In this document: in pieces, positions 46,427 to 54,734 of the stretch
Position numbering within the stretch: position 1 is the stretch's first letter
Layout of the letters: every line of letters begins with the position of its first letter
Source of the DNA: Cognatundibacterium curvum
GTDB taxonomy: Bacteria; Pseudomonadota; Gammaproteobacteria; Burkholderiales; Burkholderiaceae_D
NCBI RefSeq assembly: GCF_014284235.1
Contig: NZ_JACOGD010000008.1
Location: 207,802 to 271,801, forward strand
Direction: 5' to 3'
Length of the DNA: 64,000 nucleotides
Notes under the pieces: generated by a model
What the model was told of the DNA's origin: nothing
Seen by the model: the letters and a program-made list of their open reading frames with translations, nothing else
Databases searched by the model: none
Program-made: the position numbers and the translations under genes

Positions 46427-47641
46427 TCAGGCTGCACAAGCAAGCGTATTTTTTTCGTCTTGTGTACGTAAGGCAGCAAAACCTGAGTCCAGATCACTCA
46501 GCAGATCTTCAACCGCTTCCAGTCCTACATGCAGACGCAGCATAGGCGCAGCCCATTTCTCTGCATTGATAGTGCGGTAGGATTGCGGATTGGTTGGCAG
46601 GATCAGACTTTCATATCCACCCCAGCTAAAACCAATACCAAACAACTGTGTACGGTCGATTAAGGCAGCGACTTGCTGCTGCGTGATATCAGCACGGAAT
46701 ACAGCGCCCATCAGACCACAAGCATACTCAGCACGGAAATCACGTTTCCACAATTCATGGCCAGCCGCACCAGGCATAGGTGGATAGAGAACTTCCGCCA
46801 CCTCCGGCTGCTCGCTCAGCCAGCGCGCCACGATCTGAGCACTCTCGCGGTGCACCGCCAGACGGGCTGCCATAGTACGCAAGCCACGCAAAGCCAGCGC
46901 TGCATCATCACCACCAACTGACATACCCAGCTGTTTGTAGGTAGCTCTTACACGTGCATGCAAAGCTTCGTTAGTCAGAATGGCACCCATCAAGGCATCT
47001 GAGTGACCAACGATGTATTTAGTCGCGGCATGGATAGAGACATCAATGCCCAAATCGAATGAAGACCAGCCTATAGGCGTAGCCCAGGTTGAGTCAGACA
47101 CCACCACAGCGCCTGCTGCATGCGCGACAGCTGCAATCGCTGGAATATCCTGCACTTCGAAAGTCAGCGAGCCAGGAGACTCGACAAATACTACCTTGGT
47201 TTCCGGACGCATCAGGCTTGCGATGCCAGCACCAATCAGCGGATCGTAGTAAGTGGTGCTCACGCCTATTTGTTTAAGCAAGCCATCACAGAATTGGCGG
47301 GTAGGATCATAAGCAGTATCGACCATCAGCAAATGGTCACCAGGGCCCAGCAGCGCCAGCAAAGTCGTGGTGATCGCCGATAAGCCTGAGGAAGTCAGCA
47401 TGCAACCCGCAGCGCCTTCAGCTGCACACAGAGCTTGCTCCAGAGCCATCGTGGTCTCGGTCGCGTGACGGCCATAGCAACTGCGGGTGCCATACGCATC
47501 CTGCAAGGACGCACAGTCAGGAAACAGCATGGTCGACGCACGCACCAGCGGTGGATTGACCGGGCCATGATGGCTTTTTCCCTTGCGGCCGGCATGGGTC
47601 AGGCGGGTGGCAGTGTGCAGGCTGGTATCGTGCGGATTCAT
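46427..47641 (-). CDS. metC: Cystathionine beta-lyase
   Basis: PLP enzyme of the Cys/Met-metabolism family that splits cystathionine to homocysteine, ammonia and pyruvate. 404 residues with NPPLVRASTMLFPD and YGRHATETTMALEQAL at the N-terminus. The PLP-phosphate loop is SSGLSAITTTLLAL, and the PLP lysine lies in IHAATKYIVGHSD. FSWGGYESL and LRLHVGLEAVEDLLSDL are typical of the C-terminus. ATG 47641 is chosen because GAGGAGCCC lies directly upstream; the frame is open 20 codons farther. It is divergent from an Lrp-family gene likely to control it. A methionine gamma-lyase-like activity cannot be excluded. Confidence 0.9.
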   Translation of the reverse strand: MNPHDTSLHTATRLTHAGRKGKSHHGPVNPPLVRASTMLFPDCASLQDAYGTRSCYGRHATETTMALEQALCAAEGAAGCMLTSSGLSAITTTLLALLGPGDHLLMVDTAYDPTRQFCDGLLKQIGVSTTYYDPLIGAGIASLMRPETKVVFVESPGSLTFEVQDIPAIAAVAHAAGAVVVSDSTWATPIGWSSFDLGIDVSIHAATKYIVGHSDALMGAILTNEALHARVRATYKQLGMSVGGDDAALALRGLRTMAARLAVHRESAQIVARWLSEQPEVAEVLYPPMPGAAGHELWKRDFRAEYACGLMGAVFRADITQQQVAALIDRTQLFGIGFSWGGYESLILPTNPQSYRTINAEKWAAPMLRLHVGLEAVEDLLSDLDSGFAALRTQDEKNTLACAA

Positions 47642-47788
47642 ACGGGCTCCTCGGTTTAAATCATTTTCTGCAGCACATGACGTGCTGTCACAGAGGTTCA
47701 CATCCTACCTATCCTGTCAGGAAATTTTTTACCAATTTTCCATGTATTTCATGCTAAATTAAGAAAAATTTTCTACTATTTTATAAAT
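47642..47788. promoter_or_regulatory. Divergent control region between metC and an Lrp-type gene
   Basis: 147 bp, strongly A/T rich on the regulator side. AGAAAAATTTTCT (47762-47774, 6+1+6 palindrome) lies 14 bp before the regulator ATG. CAGCAC-ATGAC-GTGCTG lies near the metC side. Both are fair operator candidates. Confidence 0.5.
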
Positions 47789-48271
47789 ATGGATAAAAAA
47801 GACCTAGAAATTCTGCATTTATTACAAAAAGATGCATCTATCGGCATAGCAGAACTGGCCCAGGCCGTGCATTTGTCTGTCACGCCCTGCTGGCGGCGGG
47901 TGCAAAAAATGCAGGAGGATGGCGTGATCCGTCAGCATGTAGTGCTGTGTGATCCGGTGCGCCTGAATCTGGGCCTGACCGTGATGGTGACGCTGAAAGC
48001 AGCGCGCCACAATGAACAATGGATGCAGCAATTTATCAGCGGTGTGAAAGACATACCGGAAATCGTGGAAATCCTGCGTATGAGTGGCGATATCGACTAT
48101 CTGTTAAAAGTCCATGTGCCGGATATGGCGGGCTTTGACCAAGTCTACAAAAAACTGGTGCGGGTAGTTGACCTGCAGGATGTGAGTTCCAGCTTTGTGA
48201 TGGAAGTGATTAAGAGTACCACTGCCCTGCCGCTCGATTATGTGAACATCAAGGCGGCACGGCAGACTTAA
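47789..48271 (+). CDS. Lrp/AsnC-family transcriptional regulator (metC-linked)
   Basis: A 160-residue Lrp-type protein. The HTH is DLEILHLLQKDASIGIAELAQAVHLSVTPCWRRVQKMQEDGVI; the RAM domain contains GDIDYLLKVHVPDMAGFDQVYKKLV. This is the second Lrp-type gene in the window, and it is only broadly similar to the one next to hpd. Divergence from metC suggests it responds to a sulfur amino acid or related metabolite and controls metC and itself. No strong ribosome site is seen before ATG 47789. Confidence 0.92.
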   Translation: MDKKDLEILHLLQKDASIGIAELAQAVHLSVTPCWRRVQKMQEDGVIRQHVVLCDPVRLNLGLTVMVTLKAARHNEQWMQQFISGVKDIPEIVEILRMSGDIDYLLKVHVPDMAGFDQVYKKLVRVVDLQDVSSSFVMEVIKSTTALPLDYVNIKAARQT

Positions 48272-48282
48272 GATACGGATGC

Positions 48283-49068
48283 TTAACCGCGGAAGCGGTA
48301 GTGTTCCTGAGTGAACAAATCTATCCCGCACTGCAGATTTTCTATCCAGTCGAGGAAGGCATGGATAGCTTCTTTGCCCTGGAAGTAACGGCCGTGCTGA
48401 GGCACCAGCATGTCCACATCCATACCACGCACCATATTTGCCCAATAACGGCAGACCTTATTCGAGACCATGTAGCGCTTGTGGAAACCGCTCATGCTAT
48501 GCAATTCCTGATAAAACTCTTCTTTGCTGGTGATGGGACGTTCTATATCTTTTGCATCCACCATGGAGGCACCCATATCGCCGGAAAACAGGATTTTCGA
48601 CTTGCTGTCGTAAAACTGGAAATTGCCTTCCGCATGCAAAAAGTGCGCAGGCACTGCGTGTATCACGGTGTCACGCAGATGCACCGGCATGCCTTCATCG
48701 GGAATGCCGATGATACGGCCTTCTGCCCGGTTCAGATTACAGAAATGCGGCACAAAGCGCGACCATAGTTTAGACACATATAAATTACATTCTGTGCTGA
48801 ATAACCACTTGTCGAGCGCACCGATAATGTCAGGGTCCTGATGCGAAGCAAACAGATACTTTAACTGCTGCTTGGGCAGGTATTTATGCATCGCCAGTAC
48901 CAGCGAGTTATACGTCAGGTGACCGGAAGGATCGATCATCGCACCTTCACCGTCGGACACGATCAGAAACTGATTGGCCTGCACAGCATGATCTGCTGCA
49001 TCGTCCTTGATCAGATCATTAAACATGATACAGACATGTTTTCCGTCGTTGTAAAGTTCGATAGCCAA
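48283..49068 (-). CDS. MBL-fold diiron ODP-type protein (TTG start)
   Basis: A 261-residue metallo-beta-lactamase-fold protein like the oxygen-binding diiron (ODP/FprA) group, without a flavodoxin domain. Visible metal positions: SHQDPDIIGAL (H-x-D-x-D, the H-x-E-x-D site of the family), AHFLHAEGNFQFYD, FSGDMGAS and PQHGRYF. Such proteins bind O2, NO or peroxide, and some act as sensors; the role here is unknown. A TTG at 49068 with GGGGAG five bases before it fits best and gives AIELYNDGKHVCIMFNDL. ATG 49092 has no ribosome site. It converges on the Lrp-type gene with a 12-bp gap. Confidence 0.83.
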   Translation of the reverse strand: MAIELYNDGKHVCIMFNDLIKDDAADHAVQANQFLIVSDGEGAMIDPSGHLTYNSLVLAMHKYLPKQQLKYLFASHQDPDIIGALDKWLFSTECNLYVSKLWSRFVPHFCNLNRAEGRIIGIPDEGMPVHLRDTVIHAVPAHFLHAEGNFQFYDSKSKILFSGDMGASMVDAKDIERPITSKEEFYQELHSMSGFHKRYMVSNKVCRYWANMVRGMDVDMLVPQHGRYFQGKEAIHAFLDWIENLQCGIDLFTQEHYRFRG

Positions 49069-49181
49069 TTTTTCTCCCCGCTGCGCTGTCATCCAAAATC
49101 GGACATTTGATTGTAACCATTACTACACAGGCAACGTTGACTTACATCAAAACGATGCTTAAGGAGAAATGAATCAAACAG

Positions 49182-49214
49182 AAAAAAAGACCACCGCAGC
49201 GGCAGCTGAGGTGG
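49182..49214 (-). terminator. Terminator after the porin-like gene
   Basis: Leftward reading gives a CCACC...GGTGG / CAGC...GCTG stem with one internal mismatch and a 4-nt loop, then seven T. Confidence 0.65.
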
Positions 49215-49239
49215 CCTCAAGAGGAGCATATTTACTTTG

Positions 49240-50400
49240 TCAGAACGTGCCTTGCAGTGACAAAGACAAGAGCTTGGAATCACCAAAGAAAGGATAAGGA
49301 TAATGCGACTTGTCTTTAGAAATATCGTATTGCAGTTTCAGCGCCATGTTTTTACGGAAGTCCCAGCGCAAAGACAGATAATGCGACTGACGTCCTTCTG
49401 TCGGCTCGGTCACCGTCGTGTATTGCGAGTAGGTATACATCGGTGTCCAGGCACCGAAGTTATAGCCAACACCAAACAAGGCGTATTTATAGATATTGTT
49501 AATACCTTTAGACGCATCCTTTTGTTCAAAGCGGTCAAACTCCGATTTGAGCAACCAGTTTTTGTAATCCATATTGATGGATAAGCCCATAATCCGGGTC
49601 GGCTGATCTTTCAGCAGGAAAGTAGTGCCAGCGACCGGGTCATTTTGTGACACGGTTTCTTCATGCCGCATCATCATCGCACGTACATCGAAAATCCCAT
49701 TGTTGACACTGACTGAAGCACCGAGAATTTTTTTCCATGCATCATTGGTCGGCGTGGTGTAATACAGCCGCGTGTAGTAGGGATTGTTATCCGAAGTAAA
49801 GCTGCCGGTCCAGGCGCTTGCTGTCATCGCCCAGTCAGATTCGCCCAGCTGACGGCGGTAACTGACATTGCCACCATCGTAGGCATAAATCGGCCAGCCA
49901 TACACATCCGGTGCCGGGCGCGACCAGGGATAAGCGTAACCGATGTACAAATAGTCGCTGTAGTAATACAAAGGAATACGGAAGCGCCCAGCCTGGAAGG
50001 TCCAGTCAGATTCTGCACTCGGTTGCCAGCTCAGATATGCCCAGTCTACCGTTGGGCGTGAACCTTTATTCGGATTCTGTGCGCGCATCACCACTTGCGC
50101 GGTGGCTGACAGGGTAGGCGAAAATTCTTTTTTCAATTGCAGACCCAGCAGCGATTCCTGATCCAGTTGCCAGCCCTTGGATTTTTCATATACGCCAGTG
50201 TATTCCCAATTCTGTATCGAACATGGACATTGATACTGCTGGTAAGTCCAGGGTGTGGAGCTGCCGAGTGCAGAACCACTGAGTACCTTACCTGCAGTCA
50301 GATTATAAAAACCGCTCAGCTTGAGCGAACCGCTTTCATCCAGATCAATCGCTGAAGCCAGACCTGGAAGCAAGAGCATGGCACATACTAACTTCTTCAT
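49240..50400 (-). CDS. Porin-like outer-membrane beta-barrel protein
   Basis: A 386-residue outer-membrane protein. Signal peptide KKLVCAMLLLPGLASA, then alternating hydrophobic/hydrophilic strands, many Tyr/Trp girdle residues and a terminal Phe (LSLSLQGTF). VDWAYLSWQPSAESDWTFQAGRFRIPLYYYSDYL resembles porins of the phosphate-selective or DUF3138-like kinds. The exact substrate is unknown. ATG 50400 has AAGGAGAATAGCG before it; upstream frame is not used. It follows a PstS-like gene by 35 bp, and both probably work on the same solute. Confidence 0.82.
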   Translation of the reverse strand: MKKLVCAMLLLPGLASAIDLDESGSLKLSGFYNLTAGKVLSGSALGSSTPWTYQQYQCPCSIQNWEYTGVYEKSKGWQLDQESLLGLQLKKEFSPTLSATAQVVMRAQNPNKGSRPTVDWAYLSWQPSAESDWTFQAGRFRIPLYYYSDYLYIGYAYPWSRPAPDVYGWPIYAYDGGNVSYRRQLGESDWAMTASAWTGSFTSDNNPYYTRLYYTTPTNDAWKKILGASVSVNNGIFDVRAMMMRHEETVSQNDPVAGTTFLLKDQPTRIMGLSINMDYKNWLLKSEFDRFEQKDASKGINNIYKYALFGVGYNFGAWTPMYTYSQYTTVTEPTEGRQSHYLSLRWDFRKNMALKLQYDISKDKSHYPYPFFGDSKLLSLSLQGTF

Positions 50401-50435
50401 CGCTATTCTCCTTATCTTGATGTCAGCCCGGCAGA

Positions 50436-50846
50436 TCACGGTACGATCGCGACAACTTTAACGCTGTCGTCTACCGCGGATTTTTCTATGTAACCCATCG
50501 CATTTGGGGTTTCACTGACATACTTCTTCACCTCAGCACTGGATTTGAATTCTTTCGGTGCTTTGGCTTTCCCTGTGAAAAGCAGTTTGGACCAAATGGC
50601 CTGTACCTGCGCCGGATCTTTATCCAGCACTTTTTTATAAAACTCTGCACGCATCGGTGAGTTTTCTGCGAGCTCCACCGGTGCAAATAAATTAGAGCCG
50701 CCCAGATAAAATTGTGCGACCTGATTCAGGAACATTTTGGTGGCGGGATTTTCTTTATTAACGATGATGACCATCTCAGCATGGGCGGGCATGCTCAGGC
50801 ATCCCACCACGATTACAAAAAGCAAACTCAGGTATCGGCACTTCAT
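50436..50846 (-). CDS. PstS-like periplasmic binding-protein domain, short
   Basis: A 136-residue exported protein: signal peptide ending AHA|EMVIIVNKENP. A single small phosphate-binding-like domain follows, with FLNQVAQFYLGGSNLFAPVEL, FYKKVLDKDPAQVQAIWSKLLFTGKAKAPKEF and the C-terminal TPNAMGYIEKSAVDDSVKVVAI. Full PstS proteins are about 320 residues, so this is one lobe. Such short PBP-like proteins are common beside porins or sensor genes in proteobacteria. Phosphate or another anion is possible but not shown. It is first in a two-gene leftward operon. Confidence 0.8.
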   Translation of the reverse strand: MKCRYLSLLFVIVVGCLSMPAHAEMVIIVNKENPATKMFLNQVAQFYLGGSNLFAPVELAENSPMRAEFYKKVLDKDPAQVQAIWSKLLFTGKAKAPKEFKSSAEVKKYVSETPNAMGYIEKSAVDDSVKVVAIVP

Positions 50847-51072
50847 GACTCATCCTCCGGTAAAAACTGCAACAGCAGAACAGGACTGACAATGAGGCTA
50901 TTTCAGGGAAAATACTGGTGGGGAAACAGATTACAGGTGATACAAGGACTGATTTTATGGACTGATAACAAGTAGTCAGCGCAAAAAACGTATTGTTAAA
51001 CTCAGTCTAGTCATGCTTTTCAGAAATTTCCAATTTGTTTGTGCTGAGCGTCGATTTTCCACAACGAAATAA

Positions 51073-51110
51073 AAAAGCAGCAGCGGAACCTGGGTTCCGC
51101 TGCTGCTTTT
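51073..51110 (-). terminator. Terminator after metF
   Basis: A very long perfect stem (AAAAGCAGCAGCGGAACC on each arm) with a 2-nt loop and A/T flanks. It is strong in the leftward direction, where six T follow. Confidence 0.92.
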
Positions 51111-51129
51111 GGTACGACGATAAAGGAAA

Positions 51130-51957
51130 TTAAATCAGGTTTTTCCAGATCGCAGTGGTAGGCGCAGCCTGATTCAAAGAGTAAAAATGCAAACCAGGTG
51201 CGCCGCCTGCCAACAGACGCTCACACATACTGCTGACCACATCCAGACCAAAGGCCTTGATCGATGCGCTGTCATCGCCATAACTATTGAGCTTCAGGCG
51301 TATCCAGCGCGGAATCTCAGCGCCACACATTTCTGAGAAGCGCTGTAACTGACTGCTATTGGTAATCGGCATAATACCGGCCAGCACAGGCACATCCACA
51401 CCCAGTTTGCGCGCCTCTTCCACAAAACGGAAGTAAGCATCTGCATTATAAAAATACTGGGTAATTGCAGAATTCGCACCCGCCTTCACTTTGCGTACAA
51501 AGTTTTGCAGATCATCCTGCGGCGAACGCGCCTGCGGATGCATTTCCGGATAGGCGGCTACCTCGATATGAAACCAGTCACCGGTTTCAGCGCGGATAAA
51601 CTCAACCAGTTCATTCGCATAGCGGAACTCGCCGCCCATGCCGTAACCACTGGGCAAATCACCGCGCAATGCGACCAGACGACGGATGTCATGCGCCTGA
51701 TATTGCTGCAGAATCTGACGTATCGATTCGCGGCTGCCGCCGACGCAGGATAAATGCGGAGCCGCTTCAAAACCCTCGCGCCGGATATCGACCACAGTAT
51801 CGAGCGTACCTTGCTGGGTAGTGCCACCGGCACCGAAAGTCACGGAAAAATATTTAGGCTGCAGCTCAGCCAGCTTAGTACGGGTAACGCGTAGTTTCTC
51901 CACCCCTTCAGCGGTCTTAGGCGGAAAAAATTCTATGCTGAAGTTATGTTGATTCAT
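51130..51957 (-). CDS. metF: 5,10-methylenetetrahydrofolate reductase
   Basis: FAD enzyme supplying 5-methyl-THF for methionine synthesis. 275 residues with the N-terminal SIEFFPPKTAEG, FSVTFGAGGTTQQGT, the RLVALRGDLPSG loop, GANSAITQYFYNADAYFRF and GIMPITNSSQL (FAD and folate sites). It overlaps the upstream membrane gene by 4 bp. The order ahcY / small membrane protein / metF is common in Burkholderiales and links homocysteine production to its methylation. Confidence 0.96.
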   Translation of the reverse strand: MNQHNFSIEFFPPKTAEGVEKLRVTRTKLAELQPKYFSVTFGAGGTTQQGTLDTVVDIRREGFEAAPHLSCVGGSRESIRQILQQYQAHDIRRLVALRGDLPSGYGMGGEFRYANELVEFIRAETGDWFHIEVAAYPEMHPQARSPQDDLQNFVRKVKAGANSAITQYFYNADAYFRFVEEARKLGVDVPVLAGIMPITNSSQLQRFSEMCGAEIPRWIRLKLNSYGDDSASIKAFGLDVVSSMCERLLAGGAPGLHFYSLNQAAPTTAIWKNLI

Positions 51958-52298
51958 GATTTTTGCAAAATTAAAGTCGACAAAGTCCAGGAGATCACGC
52001 TGTATAGCAAGGCGCCACCCACGGCAGACCAGAAGCCAGCCACATGAAAGCCATCCACCATACTCGCCACACCCCAGAACAGCAGGCCATTAATCACAAA
52101 AATGAATAAGCCCATGCTGATGACGGTGACCGGCAAAGTCAGCAGCAAGAGCACCGGACGCAATACGGTATTGGCAAAGCCCAGCACCAGCGCGACTAAC
52201 AGCGCGGTACCAAGGCTATCAATCGTCACCGAATGCATCAGATAAGGAATCGCCAGTAATGCAAGCGCATTCACCAGCCAGATAGCGAGCAGACGCAT
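51954..52298 (-). CDS. Small four-helix membrane protein (phage-holin superfamily IV type)
   Basis: A 114-residue integral membrane protein with four hydrophobic segments (about residues 3-22, 30-48, 52-75 and 88-108) and the motif NTVLRPVLLLLTLPVTVISMGLF. This matches the 'mycobacterial 4 TMS phage holin' superfamily found in many non-phage settings. It is regularly placed between ahcY and metF in Burkholderiales. Its function is unknown; it is not evidence for a prophage. Its stop overlaps the metF start. Confidence 0.88.
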   Translation of the reverse strand: MRLLAIWLVNALALLAIPYLMHSVTIDSLGTALLVALVLGFANTVLRPVLLLLTLPVTVISMGLFIFVINGLLFWGVASMVDGFHVAGFWSAVGGALLYSVISWTLSTLILQKS

Positions 52299-52310
52299 AG
52301 CATCTCCTGT

Positions 52311-52346
52311 AAAAAAAATCCCCGGTCTGCGCTGACAGAGCCGGGG
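52311..52346 (-). terminator. Terminator between ahcY and the small membrane gene
   Basis: Leftward: CCCCGG stem, an extension CTCTG / CAGA with one bulge, CCGGGG, then A and eight T. It would separate, or partly attenuate, metF expression from riboswitch-controlled ahcY. Confidence 0.85.
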
Positions 52347-52359
52347 AAAGGTTCAAATC

Positions 52360-53769
52360 TTAATAACGGTAGTGTTCCGGCTTGTAAGGACCTTCTTTTT
52401 TCACGCCGATGTAGGCAGCCTGTTCATCCGTCAGCACGCTCAATTGTGCATTAAGTTTTTTCAATTGCAGACGCGCGACTTTCTCATCCAGATGCTTAGG
52501 CAGGGTGTACACGCCTACTGGATATTGCGCATTGTTGAGGAACAGTTCGATCTGGGCGATAGTCTGATTCGCGAACGAAGAGCTCATCACATAAGATGGG
52601 TGACCAGTACCGCAACCCAGATTCACCAGACGGCCTTCAGCCAGCAGAATGATGCGTTTACCATCAGGGAAGATCACATGATCCACTTGTGGCTTGATGT
52701 TTTCCCACGTGTATTGCTTGAGCGAGGCGACATCGATTTCATTATCAAAGTGACCGATATTGCAGACGATGGCCTGATCCTTCATCTTCTGCATGTGGGC
52801 ATGTGAAATCACATGGTAGTTACCGGTAGTGGTCACGAAGATGTCGCCATGTTCCGCTGCATAATCCATCGTCACCACGCGGTAGCCTTCCATCGCTGCC
52901 TGCAAGGCGCAGATAGGATCGATTTCTGTGACCCATACCTGGGCAGACAAAGCACGCATCGCTTGTGCAGAGCCCTTGCCGACATCACCGTAACCAGCGA
53001 TCACAGCGACTTTACCCGCAATCATCACGTCAGTGGCGCGTTTGATGCCGTCAACCAGCGATTCGCGGCAGCCATACAGGTTATCAAATTTAGACTTGGT
53101 GACGGAGTCATTGACGTTAATTGCCGGGAAAGCCAGCTTGCCTTCTTTATGCATCTGATACAGACGATGCACACCGGTCGTGGTTTCTTCGGTTACGCCT
53201 TTGATCTCAGCCAGGCGCTTGGAGTACCAGGTCGCATCAGTTTTCAGATGGGATTTAATCGCATTGAACAGACAGACTTCTTCTTCGGAGCCTGGATTAT
53301 CGAGTACCGAAATATCTTTTTCTGCACGGGTGCCGAGGTGCAGCAACAAAGTCGCATCGCCACCGTCATCCAGGATCATGTTGGAATAACCACCATCGGT
53401 CCATTCAAAAATGCGGTGCGTGAATTCCCAGTATTCATCCAGGTTTTCGCCTTTGAATGCGAATACCGGCGTACCGCCGGCTGCGATGGCCGCAGCAGCG
53501 TGATCCTGAGTCGAGTAAATATTGCAGGAAGCCCAGCGTACCTGTGCGCCCAGTGCATTGAGTGTCTCGATCAGAACTGCAGTCTGTATCGTCATATGCA
53601 GCGAACCGGTGATACGTGCGCCTTTGAGCGGCTGGCTGGCAGCGAATTCCTCACGGATCGCCATCAGGCCAGGCATTTCTGTTTCAGCGATCTGAATTTC
53701 TTTGCGGCCCCAGTCAGCCAGGCTGATGTCGGCGACGAGGTAGTCTTGAGTTGCTGTTTGAGTAGTCAT
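52360..53769 (-). CDS. ahcY: S-adenosylhomocysteine hydrolase
   Basis: NAD-dependent tetrameric enzyme splitting SAH into adenosine and homocysteine, removing the by-product of methylation. 469 residues (long bacterial form with an insertion near residue 150-190). Motifs: [37 protein letters not shown] (catalytic Asp/Lys), the NAD fold [14 protein letters not shown] and a C-terminal [10 protein letters not shown] ... YKPEHYRY. The leader contains an SAH riboswitch; the ATG at 53769 follows AAAGGAGGGCG. Confidence 0.97.
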   Translation of the reverse strand: MTTQTATQDYLVADISLADWGRKEIQIAETEMPGLMAIREEFAASQPLKGARITGSLHMTIQTAVLIETLNALGAQVRWASCNIYSTQDHAAAAIAAGGTPVFAFKGENLDEYWEFTHRIFEWTDGGYSNMILDDGGDATLLLHLGTRAEKDISVLDNPGSEEEVCLFNAIKSHLKTDATWYSKRLAEIKGVTEETTTGVHRLYQMHKEGKLAFPAINVNDSVTKSKFDNLYGCRESLVDGIKRATDVMIAGKVAVIAGYGDVGKGSAQAMRALSAQVWVTEIDPICALQAAMEGYRVVTMDYAAEHGDIFVTTTGNYHVISHAHMQKMKDQAIVCNIGHFDNEIDVASLKQYTWENIKPQVDHVIFPDGKRIILLAEGRLVNLGCGTGHPSYVMSSSFANQTIAQIELFLNNAQYPVGVYTLPKHLDEKVARLQLKKLNAQLSVLTDEQAAYIGVKKEGPYKPEHYRY

Positions 53770-53815
53770 GATGGCGGCGTTCTCACGCCCTCCTTTCTTA
53801 AGAAAAAAGTAACGT

Positions 53816-53953
53816 GAGCGCAGTTGTGGTCAGCAAGGCCGGAAATTTGTTCATTTTTGCATCATCAGAAACAAGAAAGTCAAACTACCGGCTTACGCCT
53901 ATGATTCCAAGCCTGGCGGAAAAGAGATTTCCGTCGCAACGCTCCTTGGAAGC
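53816..53953 (-). promoter_or_regulatory. SAH riboswitch upstream of ahcY
   Basis: Read leftward: CTTCCAAG pairs with CTTGGAA (P1). Inside is the conserved core AAGGAGCGTTGCGACGG, a GGAAA/TTTCC hairpin (P2) and GCCAGGC. GCGCTC at 53816-53821 can pair with GAGCG(T) to make the pseudoknot. This agrees with the known SAH riboswitch, which turns ahcY on when SAH builds up. The segment between P1 and the pseudoknot strand is long (about 83 nt). Confidence 0.85.
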
Positions 53954-54102
53954 TGGGAAGTATAGCGCAGCTCAGGGTTTTCTGCATAGCAAGCTGAACT
54001 GCGCGCAGTATTTACGCTAAGCCGCCCCAGCCGGGGTTTTGCTTCTGGCCGTACAAATCAGGTGCATACCGCAGCAATACCGCTGTAATACCGCTGTAAA
54101 GC

Positions 54103-54133
54103 AAAAACGGATGCCAGTCGGGCATCCGTTTTT
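54103..54133 (-). terminator. Terminator of apt
   Basis: AAAAACGGATGCC / GGCATCCGTTTTT, 13 paired bases with a 5-nt loop, 25 bp after the apt stop. Confidence 0.9.
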
Positions 54134-54157
54134 GTCAAAGCTGGCAAAAGTGCAGTT

Positions 54158-54700
54158 TTAATGGCCGTCGAAATTGCAAATTGTATACAAAGGCATGCCG
54201 CTGTCTTTGATGATCTTAGAGCCGCCTAATTCCGGCAAATCGACGATGACCGCACCTTCAACCACGGTGGCACCCAGACGCTCCAGCAGTTTTTTACCGG
54301 CCATCATGGTACCGCCAGTCGCGATCAGGTCATCGATCAGCACCACGCGGTCGCCTTTTTTGCAGGCATCCGCATGCAACTCTACGGTCGCACTGCCATA
54401 TTCGAGTACATATTCTTCGGATACGGTATGGAAAGGCAGCTTACCTTTTTTACGGATAGGCACAAAACCCAGATTCAGTTCATAAGCCAGCACCGAACCG
54501 ATAATGAAACCGCGCGCGTCCAGCCCAGCGATCACATCAATTTTTTCATCCATATAGCGGTGTACGAACATATCGATCAGCACACGAAACACCTTGGGGT
54601 TTTGCAGCAAAGGGGTGATATCGCGGAACATCACGCCTTCTTGTGGCCAGTTTGGCACGGTGCGGATATGTTCTTTAATGTACTCGGATGGATTTAACAT
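54158..54700 (-). CDS. apt: Adenine phosphoribosyltransferase
   Basis: Salvages adenine to AMP with PRPP; homodimer in the cytosol. 180 residues with [21 protein letters not shown] at the N-terminus, [17 protein letters not shown], the hood [10 protein letters not shown] and the PRPP loop [15 protein letters not shown]. It lies 35 bp after a leftward antiporter gene and near ahcY, whose product adenosine can yield adenine. Own terminator downstream. Confidence 0.97.
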   Translation of the reverse strand: MLNPSEYIKEHIRTVPNWPQEGVMFRDITPLLQNPKVFRVLIDMFVHRYMDEKIDVIAGLDARGFIIGSVLAYELNLGFVPIRKKGKLPFHTVSEEYVLEYGSATVELHADACKKGDRVVLIDDLIATGGTMMAGKKLLERLGATVVEGAVIVDLPELGGSKIIKDSGMPLYTICNFDGH

Positions 54701-54734
54701 CGCCAGATGTCCTTCAATTTTTAAAAATAACCCG

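Noticed and set aside
50883..50892. AGGACTGACA resembling a MITE end
   Set aside because: Only the first nine bases match, and no opposite end or body follows.
51954..52298. Phage-holin-like protein as sign of a prophage
   Set aside because: This superfamily sits regularly between ahcY and metF in Burkholderiales, and there are no other phage genes nearby.
52813..53817. 334-codon rightward frame opposite ahcY
   Set aside because: Shadow of ahcY; it also crosses into the riboswitch region and has no domain.
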